Source of the DNA: Skeletonema tropicum
Lineage: Eukaryota > Bacillariophyta > Thalassiosirophyceae > Thalassiosirales > Thalassiosiraceae
Length of the DNA: 64,000 nt
Direction of reading: 5' to 3'
Assembly (NCBI GenBank): GCA_037178625.1
Contig: JAWZXG010000028.1
Coordinates: forward strand, 62,001-126,000
Shown here piece after piece: positions 40,072 through 50,121 of the stretch (within the stretch, counting starts at the first letter, position 1; each line of letters opens with the position of its first letter). The position numbers and the translations under genes are program-made. Under the pieces are notes generated by a model. The model ran no database searches and was not told where the DNA came from. It saw only the letters and a program-made list of their open reading frames with translations.

Positions 40072-43000
40072 ATGTCCGACGAACTCCGTAAATCACTGGA
40101 GTCCATCCAATCCCTCCTCTCTCAAACTGCCAACAATAATAACAGTAGTCCAATGACTGGTTCGAGATTGTATGCTTCTCAGCAGCCATCGCACACTACT
40201 TTTGAAACGAACTCTTCCAATCCCAACAATCATTCTTCCAACTACCACAATGGTAATACCGACTACCACAATGATAATAGTAACGACTATATGAATCTGC
40301 ACTCACCATCCCTCTCATCAGTCAACAACACAACATTATCACCGCAAACTCCAGCGACTCAGGTGACCTTACCCAGTAACTTGCCGGGGGGTAGTCGCTA
40401 TGTTGGCGGCCAGCAGCAACAGCAAGAGGAGGAGGAGGAGGAGCGATTTATTGGAAGCAGCCAACAAGGAGATCGATTTGGTGGTGGTGCTGATGGACGT
40501 GCAAGTCTTGGCAGTAGTAGCCACCACCATCATCATTCAAGCCGTAGCAGCAATCAAGGCATCACCACCAGCAATCTCAACAGCGAAGAAAGAGGAGGCC
40601 CCTCCTCGGAACGATCCTCGTCCATTTGCAACTTTTCCAACTCTACCCCCTATCAGATTAGTAGTGCTGCTGCCTCGACTGCCTTTAGTAGTGGCGGTGG
40701 AGTTGGTAGTGGTATGATGAAACATCATGGTGGTGGAGCTGTGATTGGTAGCCCACTATCGGCATTTTCAGCAGTCAGTGGTGGTGGTAAGAAACAGAGT
40801 TTGTCTAGTTTTACGCACATGCCGCCAGCAATGAGTTTGGCAGGTGGTAGTAGCGGTGGTCTAGATGATCGTTCTAGTCTACACGGAGGGAGTAGTAGAA
40901 GTGGCAAACAACAACAACAACAACGTGAGACCATGTCGTTATTGGTCTCTCCTCCCACTACTAGATTGGTGGAAGAGGATGATGCTACTGCTACTTCTAC
41001 AGCAACAGCTGGTGGTGCAACCACCACCACCTCGGCGACGAATACTGTTGGTGGTGGTACCAATTCGATGGATGCTTTGAAAACACCCAAGGAGAATACT
41101 GAGCATCATAGTCATCGTCGTCGTAGTACGAATGAAGATGATAGTGAAGGTGCTGGCTATTATGGGCCTCCTGTCAATCCTAATCCCAATGCCAAGGATC
41201 CAACGCCATACCACTATCGTGGTAATCCACCTGCCAAGGATTATTCGGTTCGAAGTAGTCAGCAGCAATATCAGCACCATCAGTCTCATCAGGGTGGTCG
41301 ATCTCAGCAACAGTACCAACGAGATGACTATCACCACCAACATAGCAGTAGTAACAACTCGACATCTACTTCGACTTCATCGTCGTTACGTAGTATCGAT
41401 CCACCTGCCAAGTCTCCATTTGGTAGTGCCATTCCTGCCACTGGTGGAAGTGGATACTATCGATCACAACAACACTACCACCATAACCAGCAGCAATCGC
41501 AGCAGCAGCAGCAGCAGCACAATTACTACCACACCAGTCAAACAAGCACACCCAACCCCCACCATCACACTCATCCAATCACGGAACTTTCCATTATTGA
41601 AGAAGATGAAAATCATCATCATCATCACTTTGGTGGTGGTAGTGGTGATCATTTGAATCAGAGTCATACCTCGACTGTGACGGGATTTACGACTTTGCCA
41701 CGTACACCTGTGTTGCGTGAGGTGAATGGAAAGTCTTCATTGAATCTTTCTGGTAGTGGTGGTGGTAGAGCTTCCAAAGCTGGTGGTGGTGGTAGAATTA
41801 GTGGAAGTGTCGCATTTGCCACAAATACCCTCCTTTCCACTCCCGGGACCAAATATTCACAATTGGGAGCACCCTCCCCCTCGACAGAAAAATTACTCCG
41901 TCGTCCCTCCGCCGCCATGCGTGACTCCTTCCAACAATTGGCGTCTCAAACGGCACATCAACTCGAAGATATTTGGGACATTGTCGGCATAGTCCCCGAA
42001 GAACGTGCGTCGCAGCTCGCCGATTTGGTCGATAGGATTGCCGCATTGTGTCAGGAGAAGATTGGGCAGGAGGAACAGTTGGCAGATCAATTTCGGAAGG
42101 AGATTTGTGCGGCGAGGGAGGAGTGGGAGGAGAGTTGTCGTGTGTTACGGATTGATAATGATGAGGAAGAGGATCCGTTGGTCAAGTTGAAGAGGGATCC
42201 AAGTGTGGGCGAAAGTGCTGCGAATGTGGGGATTTCGTTGCAAAGTGAGTATGAGGTGATGATGGGACGGTTGGAGAGTATCCGTGAGAGGGTGGAGGTG
42301 GCAACGGAGGATATTGTCAAGTCTCAATCGCGTATTTATGAAGCGTATGCCGCATTAAATGGGTGTAGTGTCGAAGAGGCGCGGGACTGTGGAGAGATGG
42401 AGGCTTGGGCTGATACCAAGACGAATTTGACAGAGGAGCAGCGGGAGTTGTTCCGGTCCAAGGCTGTGGAGTATGAAGAATCGGTGTCGTCGAGGACTCA
42501 GGCGGTGGTGTCGTTGGTGGTCGATTGTCAGAATTTGATTCGTGAGTTGGAGATTGTCCCTCCAGGATGTGAGGGTGAGGAGGAGAGTGAGGGATATATT
42601 GAGGTTGGACGATACGAGGATGATGTCAAGATTATGAATAGTTTGAAATCGATTGAACGATCCAATGACAATGATGGGCGTCCACGCAGTCGAGGCAAGT
42701 CTACTGATTCCTACACTGTCACGTCACTTTTTGAATCACCCTCTTGTATTGGCATTGGCAAGGATGCTCTTGATAATCTCACCAGCCGCATCGCCGAACT
42801 GAACGGCGAGAAGCGTCGTCGCAGAAACAAATTGGGTGAAATGGGTGCCGCAATCGCATCACTTTGGAGCATGCTACGCGTCCCCCCTGCGGAACAGCAA
42901 GCATTTACGAAGAGCATTCGTGGATTGGGTATGGATACTCTTGACAAGGGTGAACGAGAGCTGAGCCGTCTGCATGAGTTGAAGACGGTGATGATTGGGA

Positions 43001-43803
43001 AGCTCATTCGTGAGCAACGACTAACAATTGAAGAACTTTGGGAGAAGACTAATTCAAGCGAGAAGGAAAAGGCATCATTTGATAGATACTTTTACATCAA
43101 TGATGAGGACAAGCTTACGGATGTACTGCTTGCCAAGCACGAAGAGTACGCTGGCGCACTGAATGCCAAGCTTGAAAAGATGCAACCTATCCTTGAACTC
43201 ATTGAGAGGCGCGAATCCATCATCGAAGAGCGCGTAGAACTAGAAATGCTGCAGAAGGATCCTGATCGACTGAAGGGACGGAATGCTTCGAAGCAACTAA
43301 TGAAGGAGGAGAAGATGATGCGTCGTGTTCAAAAAGAGTTGCCTAAGATTACGCAACACCTTGAAAAGAAGCTGAAGGAATGGTATGTGATGAACAAGCC
43401 TTCTCAAACTGATGACGATGAGGTTAGAGATGAGGATTTGGGTCATTTCATGTACAAGGGCCATCCGTACTTGAAAACAATGAAGTCTCAAGAGAACGAA
43501 TGGGTGACACGTAAGGAAAGAGGAGAGAAAGAACGACAACGCAAGCGTCAAGAGGAAAGATCCACGTCGTCTGGTAACAGATTTGGAACTAACTACTCTA
43601 AATTACCGGGTAAGAAGTGGAATCCACCAGCCGGTGATAGACCACGCTCGGCATCAAATATGCGACCAGGGTCTCGAGGCTTGAGGCCTGCGGATGTGAA
43701 TAGAGTCAATAGACCAGGCGACAAGTCGACTAAGCCTGGCATGACAGCCAAGAGTTCAGGTTATGGAGCACGTTCTGTTTCAGCACCTCGTGCGAGGTTC
43801 TAA
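40072..43803 (+). CDS. Microtubule-bundling protein, MAP65/ASE1/PRC1 family, with long disordered N-terminus
   Basis: 1243 aa, single exon. Residues 1-610 are low complexity: Ser, Asn, Gln, His and Gly runs, including CAG-encoded Gln tracts. Residues about 610-1130 have the MAP65/ASE1 core, starting near QLEDIWDIVGIVPEERASQL, continuing through a long coiled coil to an LRKLxxLWxMLxVPxxEQ-like stretch (IASLWSMLRVPPAEQQ) and the KxEIxRLxxLK-like segment (ELSRLHELKTVMIGKLIREQ), then a basic tail. The family crosslinks antiparallel microtubules in the spindle midzone or phragmoplast. Such a long N-terminal extension is unusual. The last 140 bases of this gene were copied twice downstream. Confidence 0.88.
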   Translation: MSDELRKSLESIQSLLSQTANNNNSSPMTGSRLYASQQPSHTTFETNSSNPNNHSSNYHNGNTDYHNDNSNDYMNLHSPSLSSVNNTTLSPQTPATQVTLPSNLPGGSRYVGGQQQQQEEEEEERFIGSSQQGDRFGGGADGRASLGSSSHHHHHSSRSSNQGITTSNLNSEERGGPSSERSSSICNFSNSTPYQISSAAASTAFSSGGGVGSGMMKHHGGGAVIGSPLSAFSAVSGGGKKQSLSSFTHMPPAMSLAGGSSGGLDDRSSLHGGSSRSGKQQQQQRETMSLLVSPPTTRLVEEDDATATSTATAGGATTTTSATNTVGGGTNSMDALKTPKENTEHHSHRRRSTNEDDSEGAGYYGPPVNPNPNAKDPTPYHYRGNPPAKDYSVRSSQQQYQHHQSHQGGRSQQQYQRDDYHHQHSSSNNSTSTSTSSSLRSIDPPAKSPFGSAIPATGGSGYYRSQQHYHHNQQQSQQQQQQHNYYHTSQTSTPNPHHHTHPITELSIIEEDENHHHHHFGGGSGDHLNQSHTSTVTGFTTLPRTPVLREVNGKSSLNLSGSGGGRASKAGGGGRISGSVAFATNTLLSTPGTKYSQLGAPSPSTEKLLRRPSAAMRDSFQQLASQTAHQLEDIWDIVGIVPEERASQLADLVDRIAALCQEKIGQEEQLADQFRKEICAAREEWEESCRVLRIDNDEEEDPLVKLKRDPSVGESAANVGISLQSEYEVMMGRLESIRERVEVATEDIVKSQSRIYEAYAALNGCSVEEARDCGEMEAWADTKTNLTEEQRELFRSKAVEYEESVSSRTQAVVSLVVDCQNLIRELEIVPPGCEGEEESEGYIEVGRYEDDVKIMNSLKSIERSNDNDGRPRSRGKSTDSYTVTSLFESPSCIGIGKDALDNLTSRIAELNGEKRRRRNKLGEMGAAIASLWSMLRVPPAEQQAFTKSIRGLGMDTLDKGERELSRLHELKTVMIGKLIREQRLTIEELWEKTNSSEKEKASFDRYFYINDEDKLTDVLLAKHEEYAGALNAKLEKMQPILELIERRESIIEERVELEMLQKDPDRLKGRNASKQLMKEEKMMRRVQKELPKITQHLEKKLKEWYVMNKPSQTDDDEVRDEDLGHFMYKGHPYLKTMKSQENEWVTRKERGEKERQRKRQEERSTSSGNRFGTNYSKLPGKKWNPPAGDRPRSASNMRPGSRGLRPADVNRVNRPGDKSTKPGMTAKSSGYGARSVSAPRARF

Positions 43804-43983
43804 TGCCGGATACGCAGCATTCATACACGTTCATAACTTTGCTCGTCTCTACTCTGTTGAGATAGGTTACTAATGAATGGGAAAGATTAGATCATTTCCT
43901 TGTAAAATTCATTAATTTGTGCTACTACAGTTTTTATCCATTCATCATCACAACAATACTTCATTACAGCAATACTTATGCAA

Positions 43984-44634
43984 TCAAAACAAAAGCTGCA
44001 TTTGATCATATACGGCCATGAGCCTGCCTGGCACAAGATTGTCATCATTATCAATGTCTACTTCAAAGAGCTGCAATTTTTGTTGATCCGTGCAACTATC
44101 TACACATGTGTGGTAAATGTATGGACTTTTTGTAAGCATCGCAGCGTATGCTTCTTCTTGAGGAGTGCTCGCCATTCTGGTTCGAGCCAGATCATGAATC
44201 CAATAAATCTTCTTGTTGTTCTTGCTGTTGTTGTTGGCGGAGGAGGAGGAGTTGTTGTAAGCAATTTCCTCGCTCACACCCCAACAGCGATTGTTACCGC
44301 AAGTTCCACTTGATCCATACCTTTCAATTAGGAGCGTCATTCCACGGCGTTCTCGTGTGAGATCAACTGAGTGGAGTGTTTCTTCTTCATCATCTTGAAA
44401 GCCACGCCAAGTAAAGTGGGTCAAGTTCCAATTTGTACCAACCAGAGGATCGACATCATTATCTATGCATTGACATGTTGAGTCTTCTTCTGTAGTACCT
44501 GCATTTTTATTTTGAGGCTCATGGTGCTTGCTAGATTTAGCTCTTCTACCACGAAGATGTATCCTACTGGATGCAGCAGCAGCTATATTTGCATCCATGA
44601 TCAAGAGAAAGAGGATTAGAAGCAATGTGTTCAT
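43984..44634 (-). CDS. Secreted META-domain-like protein, tandem copy 1
   Basis: 216 aa from the ATG at 44634, chosen because it gives a signal peptide aligned with the other two copies; the frame extends to 44697. A basic stretch (HLRGRRAKSSKHHEP) precedes a META/HslJ-like domain: LVGTNWNLTHFTW, then GTCGNNRCWG, then MASTPQEEAYAAML and a C-terminal LQLFE...LMAVYDQ. Extra Cys residues suggest disulfides, fitting secretion. Function in eukaryotes is unknown. Convergent with MAP65. Confidence 0.75.
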   Translation of the reverse strand: MNTLLLILFLLIMDANIAAAASSRIHLRGRRAKSSKHHEPQNKNAGTTEEDSTCQCIDNDVDPLVGTNWNLTHFTWRGFQDDEEETLHSVDLTRERRGMTLLIERYGSSGTCGNNRCWGVSEEIAYNNSSSSANNNSKNNKKIYWIHDLARTRMASTPQEEAYAAMLTKSPYIYHTCVDSCTDQQKLQLFEVDIDNDDNLVPGRLMAVYDQMQLLF

Positions 44635-44903
44635 CATTATCATTTGTAGTTTTATCGTGCTGTATAGTACGCTTCTGGATTTCAATGAAACTATCATTAG
44701 CAGAGCAGCAGCGAATGCTCACCGGTAATCCCAAGACCAAGAGAAATAATGTGAAGCAAGATTGTGCACGACAAAATACGATGAGAAGGCAGGAATGAAT
44801 ACCGTTCGGTGTCATAAGAAAGGTAAGAAGTGGAATCACCTCATCACGTGATCGGTGCGGTGATATGTACTTAGACAGCTCACCAAATAAGTAGAAGTAC
44901 GCG

Positions 44904-45044
44904 TCCAGGATCTCGTGGCTTGATGCGCGAGGGTGTAGATAGGGTCAATAGACCTGGCGACAAGTCGACTAAGCCTGGCATGACAGCCAAGAGTTCAGGT
45001 TAGATGGAACACGCGCTTTTTCAGCACCTTGTGCGAGGTTCTAA
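44904..45044 (+). pseudogene. Duplicated 3' tail of the MAP65 gene, fragment 1
   Basis: Matches 43668-43805 (the last coding bases of MAP65 and its stop region) with substitutions, and continues into a copied 3' flank through the phrase tgttgagataggttactaatg. Frame-breaking changes are present. It marks the start of the second tandem unit. Confidence 0.88.
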
Positions 45045-45212
45045 TTCCTGTGATACCCAGCATTCATTCATCAACGTTCATAACTTTGCATCTCTACTCT
45101 GTTGAGATAGGTTACTAATGAATGGGAAAGATTAAATCATTTCCTTACAAAATTATTTAGTTTGTGCTACTTTACAGTATTGTATCCATTCATCATCACA
45201 GCAATACTTATG

Positions 45213-45881
45213 TCAAAACAAAAGCTGCATTTGAACATATACGGCCATGAGCCTGCCTGGCACAAGATTATCATCATTATCAATGTCTACTTCAAAGAGC
45301 TGCAGTTTTTGTTGATCCGTGCAACTATCTACACATGTGTGGTAAATGTATGGACTTTTTGTCAGCATCGCAGCGTATGCTTCTTCTTGAGGAGTGCTCG
45401 CCATTCTGGTTCGAGCCAGATCATGAATCCAATAAATCTTCTTGTTGTTGTTACTGTTGCTACTCTTGTTGTTACTGTTGCTGGCGGAGGAGGAGTTATC
45501 GTTTGAAATTTCCTCGCTCACACCCCAACATCGATTGCTGCCGCAAGTCCCACTTGATCCATACCTTTCAATTAGGAGAGTCATTCCACGGTGTTCTTGT
45601 GTGAGATCAACTGAGTGGAGTGTTTCTTCTTCATCATCTTGAAAGCCACGCCAAGTAAAGTGGGTCAAGTTCCACTTTGTACCAATCAACTCCTCGATAT
45701 CATTATCTATACATTGACATGTTGATTCTTCTTCTGTAGTACCTGCATTTTTATTTTGAGGCTCATGGTGCTTGCTAGATTTGACTCTTCTACCACGAAG
45801 ATGTATCCTAATGGATGCAGCAGCAGCTATATTTGCATCCATGCAGAGTAGAAGGATGAAAAGCAATGAGTTCATCATCAT
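45213..45881 (-). CDS. Secreted META-domain-like protein, tandem copy 2
   Basis: 222 aa; ATG at 45881 begins an ATG triplet. It is the closest relative of copy 1: the domain is nearly the same from LTHFTWRG to the end. They differ in an Asn/Ser-rich insert (residues about 130-150), which varies by repeat length, and in the leader. Same predicted secretion and META-like fold. Confidence 0.78.
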   Translation of the reverse strand: MMMNSLLFILLLCMDANIAAAASIRIHLRGRRVKSSKHHEPQNKNAGTTEEESTCQCIDNDIEELIGTKWNLTHFTWRGFQDDEEETLHSVDLTQEHRGMTLLIERYGSSGTCGSNRCWGVSEEISNDNSSSASNSNNKSSNSNNNKKIYWIHDLARTRMASTPQEEAYAAMLTKSPYIYHTCVDSCTDQQKLQLFEVDIDNDDNLVPGRLMAVYVQMQLLF

Positions 45882-46445
45882 ACTTCTAAGTACTTAGTTT
45901 TTGCTGTACGCTTCTCGATTTCAATGAAACTATTATTAGCAGAGCAGCAGCGAGTCGCTGGCTTCAGTCGAACGTCTAACGGAGGGGTGGACAGATTAGA
46001 TGAGAACCGCTGTCGAAAATTTGAAGTTTGCAAACATGCTCAGCTGCAATTAGCAGAGAAGGAATGTAAAATGTGAAGCAAGATTGTGCACGACAAAAAA
46101 CGATGAGAAGGCGAGCAAGAAAAGATGAATACCGTTCGCTGTCATAGTGACAAGTAAGAAGTGGAATCCACCGACCACTCAGCATTAGCTGAATTCAGTA
46201 AAAGAGATGACTGTATTGCTATTCTAAAATAAGATAAATAATTGAATTGATTGTTATTGATTAGATACGAATTGAATTGTGAGAACTACTGCTTGTCTAT
46301 ATTCACCCGTTGAGCGCACCTCTCAAGAGAGAGGCAATATTTGATTGGGATCTGACCACGAACGACTTCTATCTAAGTACCGAAAGAGGTCGATACATTA
46401 ATACTCTACTATGCCAGTACCTACTGTACCTAGGCAATATATTGT

Positions 46446-46580
46446 CCAGGATCTCGTGGCTTGGCGCTGGGGATGTGAATGGAGTCAATTGATCAGTGAC
46501 AAGTCGACGAAACCAGGGACATCAGCCAAGAGTTCAGGTTATATGAAGCCCACGCTGTTTCAGCACCTTGAGTTTCTAAT
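46446..46580 (+). pseudogene. Duplicated 3' tail of the MAP65 gene, fragment 2
   Basis: Diverged copy of the MAP65 tail (ccaggatctcgtggc, gacaagtcgacgaa, ccaagagttcaggtt in order) with deletions near the stop. It marks the third tandem unit and is more diverged than fragment 1, so this duplication is older or evolved faster. Confidence 0.85.
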
Positions 46581-46726
46581 AATTTAATTTTACCCGATAT
46601 ACACATCATTCAAAACATTCATCACGAAAGAACACATTTGCTACTTTACACTTCCTAGGTTACATCATTTCCTTATTAAATTCATGAATATGTGCATTGT
46701 ACATTAATCATTCATATTCAAATGCT

Positions 46727-47413
46727 TCAAATCAAGAGCGGTATTTGATCATATTGGGCCATGAGCCTACCTGGCGCAAGATTCTCATAATTATCATCAT
46801 CATCATCATCATCATCATCTTTTTCTCCTTCAAAGAGCTGCAACTTGGTTCTATTCGTGCAAGAATCTACGCACGTGTTGTAAATGTATGGACTCCTTGT
46901 CAGCATTGCAATATATGCTGCTTCTTGATGAGTTCTCCTCATTTTGGTTGTAGCCAGACCAGGAATCCTATACACCTTGTAGGCAATTTTTTCGCAAGTA
47001 CCCCAGCACAAATTGGTGCCGCAAGTTCCTCTTATCGATCCATTATCTCGAAACACGTGTGTCATCCCACGAAGTTCTCGTGTGAGATTGACAGGACGGA
47101 GTGTTTCTTCTTCATCAACTTGAAAACCACGCCAAGTAAAGTGGGTCAAGTTCCACTTAGTATCGCCGAGATCCATATCCATATTTTCACAATAACATTT
47201 TGAGTCTTTTGTAGCTTTTACATTTCTAAGCCAGAGCCTGAGCTTAAGCATAAGCTTTGACACAAAATTACTTTCTTCATTTCTATCATGAGGCTCATGG
47301 AGCTTGTTGGATTTAGCTCTTCTACCACGAAGATGTATCCTACCCAATGTAGCAGCAGCAGCTACATTTGCATCCATGAGCAATAGAAGGAGGATTAGAA
47401 GCAATGCGTTCAT
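46727..47413 (-). CDS. Secreted META-domain-like protein, tandem copy 3 (diverged)
   Basis: 228 aa with its own signal peptide. It shares the HLRGRRAK stretch, LTHFTWRGF, the GTCGTNLCWG motif and the C-terminal LQLFE...LMAQYDQ with copies 1 and 2. It has a longer basic insert after the leader (residues about 40-70). A run of nine Asp residues near the C-terminus is encoded by an (atc)n microsatellite at about 46795-46820. Confidence 0.75.
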   Translation of the reverse strand: MNALLLILLLLLMDANVAAAATLGRIHLRGRRAKSNKLHEPHDRNEESNFVSKLMLKLRLWLRNVKATKDSKCYCENMDMDLGDTKWNLTHFTWRGFQVDEEETLRPVNLTRELRGMTHVFRDNGSIRGTCGTNLCWGTCEKIAYKVYRIPGLATTKMRRTHQEAAYIAMLTRSPYIYNTCVDSCTNRTKLQLFEGEKDDDDDDDDDNYENLAPGRLMAQYDQIPLLI

Positions 47414-47836
47414 CTTATATCATATGTAGTTATCTTCTTTACGTCTTCTCGAATTTTATGAAACTGTTCTTTGCAGAGCAGCAGCATCAGCAGCTGCTGC
47501 TAGCTCAAGTCCACTGTACTACATACACAGTGTTTCGATAGATGAGAACTGTGCTGTCAAACGCGTAAGTATGGAAACATCTCAAAAGCGGCAATCCCAG
47601 AGGAGCAAATGTGAAGCAAGATTGTGCACGACAAAACGAAGAGAAGGCAGGAAGATAAGTTGACTACCGCTCACTGTCATAGTGACCTCAAACGTCACCC
47701 TAGCGAACTTCCATCCGTTCAACGGGGCTCCAGAATTCCGACGCGTGCGTGATTTTCGTTTTCGATTGCTGTCATCTCACATTCTTTCAATGAAAGAAGA
47801 ACAAAACATCACATAATAACAATAATCATCATTGCC
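47414..47836. other. Intergenic between divergent META copy 3 and papain-like protease
   Basis: Contains a short stretch (gtgaagcaagattgtgcacg near 47610) that also occurs upstream of META copies 1 and 2 near 44750 and 46073, so it is part of the duplicated unit. Nothing else recognised. Confidence 0.6.
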
Positions 47837-49410
47837 ATGCTTTCCAAAGCCCTGCTACCCCTCCTATCCGCCACCTACGCCTCCGCATACTTCGCCGAGG
47901 CCAACAATGCCCATCTCGAGTTTGTTGCCACCGGAACTTCCTCCGAGGACGCTCCGTCAAGTTCTGACACCACAGTCTTCACTGTCGATTCCAACAGTTT
48001 GAAACATCACCCCAGTCAACTCGAGGCGTTGGAGGATGCGTTGGCGGTGCAGCCTCCCAGTCTTGGGTTTAGTGCTCCGCAGATCTTGGATTTGTTTGAG
48101 GGGTGGATGAAGAGGTTTAAGAAGGAGTATGAAACGGTGGAGGAGGGGATGGAGCGTTTGTTAATTTTTCTCGAGAATCATGGTGAGTACACATCATCAT
48201 CAATTATGTTCATGTGATGTGTTCTGATTTGCATTCGTGTCTGCAACGTGATGTACTCTCCCCTTTATCATCATTTTTGCATTGACTAACTCAACCACGA
48301 CGTACTATTACCATTGCAGTTATGATTGAATCACACAACGCCCAAAAATCATCCTTCACACTCAGTCACAATGAATATTCCGATTTGACCACCGATGAAT
48401 TCCACAAATTGATGAAGATTGGAGACTACAACCCCGAGATTGTGATTGAAGAAAATAAACAGTTTAACTTTATGGAGTCGTTGTCTTCAACAACTGCTGT
48501 TGCGGATAGTAGCATGCTTCGCGGTGCAGCAGCAGCAGCAGATGTTGATGAAACTGTTGCTTCGGAACGTCGTAGATTAGACTTGGCAGCGTCCAAATCT
48601 CTCTTTCCCGATCCAGACATGGAAGTGGATTGGGGTATGAAGGGTCTACTTGGTCCTGTCCGAAATCAGGGCCCATGTGGAGCATGCTGGGCATTTTCAA
48701 CAATTGGAGCCATTGAAGCTGCGATTGCCATTGAAAAATGGAATGTCTTTCCGAGCCCTCTAGACCCAACCGATATGGGTTTGGTTACTCCTCTATCGGA
48801 GCAGGAGTTGATTGATTGTGATACCAATTATGAGCATGGGTGCAATGGGGGCTTAATGATTTCAACATTTAATGAGGAGGAGCATCGAAATGGTCTCTGC
48901 ACGGAAGCGGATTACCCTTACATTGAGGACCAAGGAACGTGTGCATCTTCGGCTTGTACTCCCATCTCAGGATCCATTGTGAAGAATCACGTAGATGTTC
49001 TCCCACGTCAGACCAAGCTTCTCAAGGAAGCGTTGCAGGTCAAGCCTGTCACTGCAGCAATGGTAGCATCTGATCCTATGTTCCAATTCTACAGTTCGGG
49101 TATCTTTCAATCACCAACCTGTGGTGTTGTAACGAAAGAGATGGGCACGCCAAATTGTCAAATTATGTATGAAGACCAAGATACATGCCTTCCAGATATT
49201 AACCATGGCGTTCTTGTCGTTGGGTATGGTACAGATAAGAATGCAGACGGTGTTCAAGACTTTTTCAAAGTTAAGAACAGTTGGGGTGATAGCTGGGGAG
49301 AAGGCGGATTCTTTCGCTTGGCTCGTTCCGATACTGACAATCCTGACCCCAAGAAGAGTTGGGGTGAGTGCGCCATCTTGTCAATGCTCTCTTATCCTGT
49401 GATGAAGTAA
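47837..49410 (+). CDS. Papain-family cysteine protease (cathepsin L-like)
   Basis: Exons 47837-48182 and 48320-49410 with a 137-bp intron (gtgagt...ttgcag) give 478 aa. The join restores the I29 inhibitor motif ...FLENHVMIESHNAQ. Signal peptide 1-17, propeptide to about 250, then a mature C1A domain with NQGPCGACWAFS (catalytic Cys), LSEQELIDCD, NHGVLVVGYG (catalytic His) and VKNSWGDSWGEGGFF (catalytic Asn). All active-site residues are present. It probably acts in a lysosome or vacuole, or is secreted. Propeptide is longer than usual, with an Ala-rich insert. Confidence 0.93.
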
Positions 49411-50121
49411 ATTGTACATATTGTTTACTTGTTTGTGCAGAGAGAGAGAGAGATTGAAGATTGCATCACATCAAAAGGTCTTCGTTAGATGGGGTTGGGG
49501 TAGTGCTTGAGTTGCTTCTATAAAGTATTTTAGTATTTGATTTGATAGTATATATTGCGTTCATACTTCTTCTAAATGAAAGAAGTTTCCGCTTTCAGCC
49601 TATTCAGGCTAGGGAGGGAAATACTTATGAGAGACTTATGAGTCGTCAACGCATCCAATTCCAAGTTGTAGGTGAACAATCATGCACCCAACATAAACAT
49701 CGTCCGGATGTGTGCCTGGCCTGACTAACTGCTCGCCAAGCTGATATGTACATTTTGTTGAAGAGAGACAGCGATACAGAGAGATGCCGAGTGGCTGCTG
49801 AAGATTCATTCTCAGAAATTCGCGCGACTCCCTCATTTTTTGAACAGCCCAGCCACATCCGCCCCCAAAATTGGTGTCTGACTGCGATCAACTTACCATT
49901 ACCTTTGATTTGAACTGGGAATGGAAAATGGACGTTATGCAGGTAATACCATTTTCATCAGCACAGTCATTAGCCCTGGCTGGCTCAGCTCAAACAACAA
50001 CCCCTGATAGCTGGATAACGCTACTGATCATTCGGGGCAGTCAGTGAGTCATGTCTCGCCATATATCTAGATAGTAAGCATCGCATAATCAGCAACTGAA
50101 CGAAAGGGCGCACCGTAAACC
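49411..50121. other. Intergenic, no gene seen
   Basis: A short (ag)n tract near 49440 and no recognised element. The open frames here overlap one another on opposite strands. Confidence 0.6.

Noticed and set aside
40537..42327. Many long frames opposite or overlapping the MAP65 gene
   Set aside because: They are antisense or shifted shadows of triplet-repeat coding DNA.
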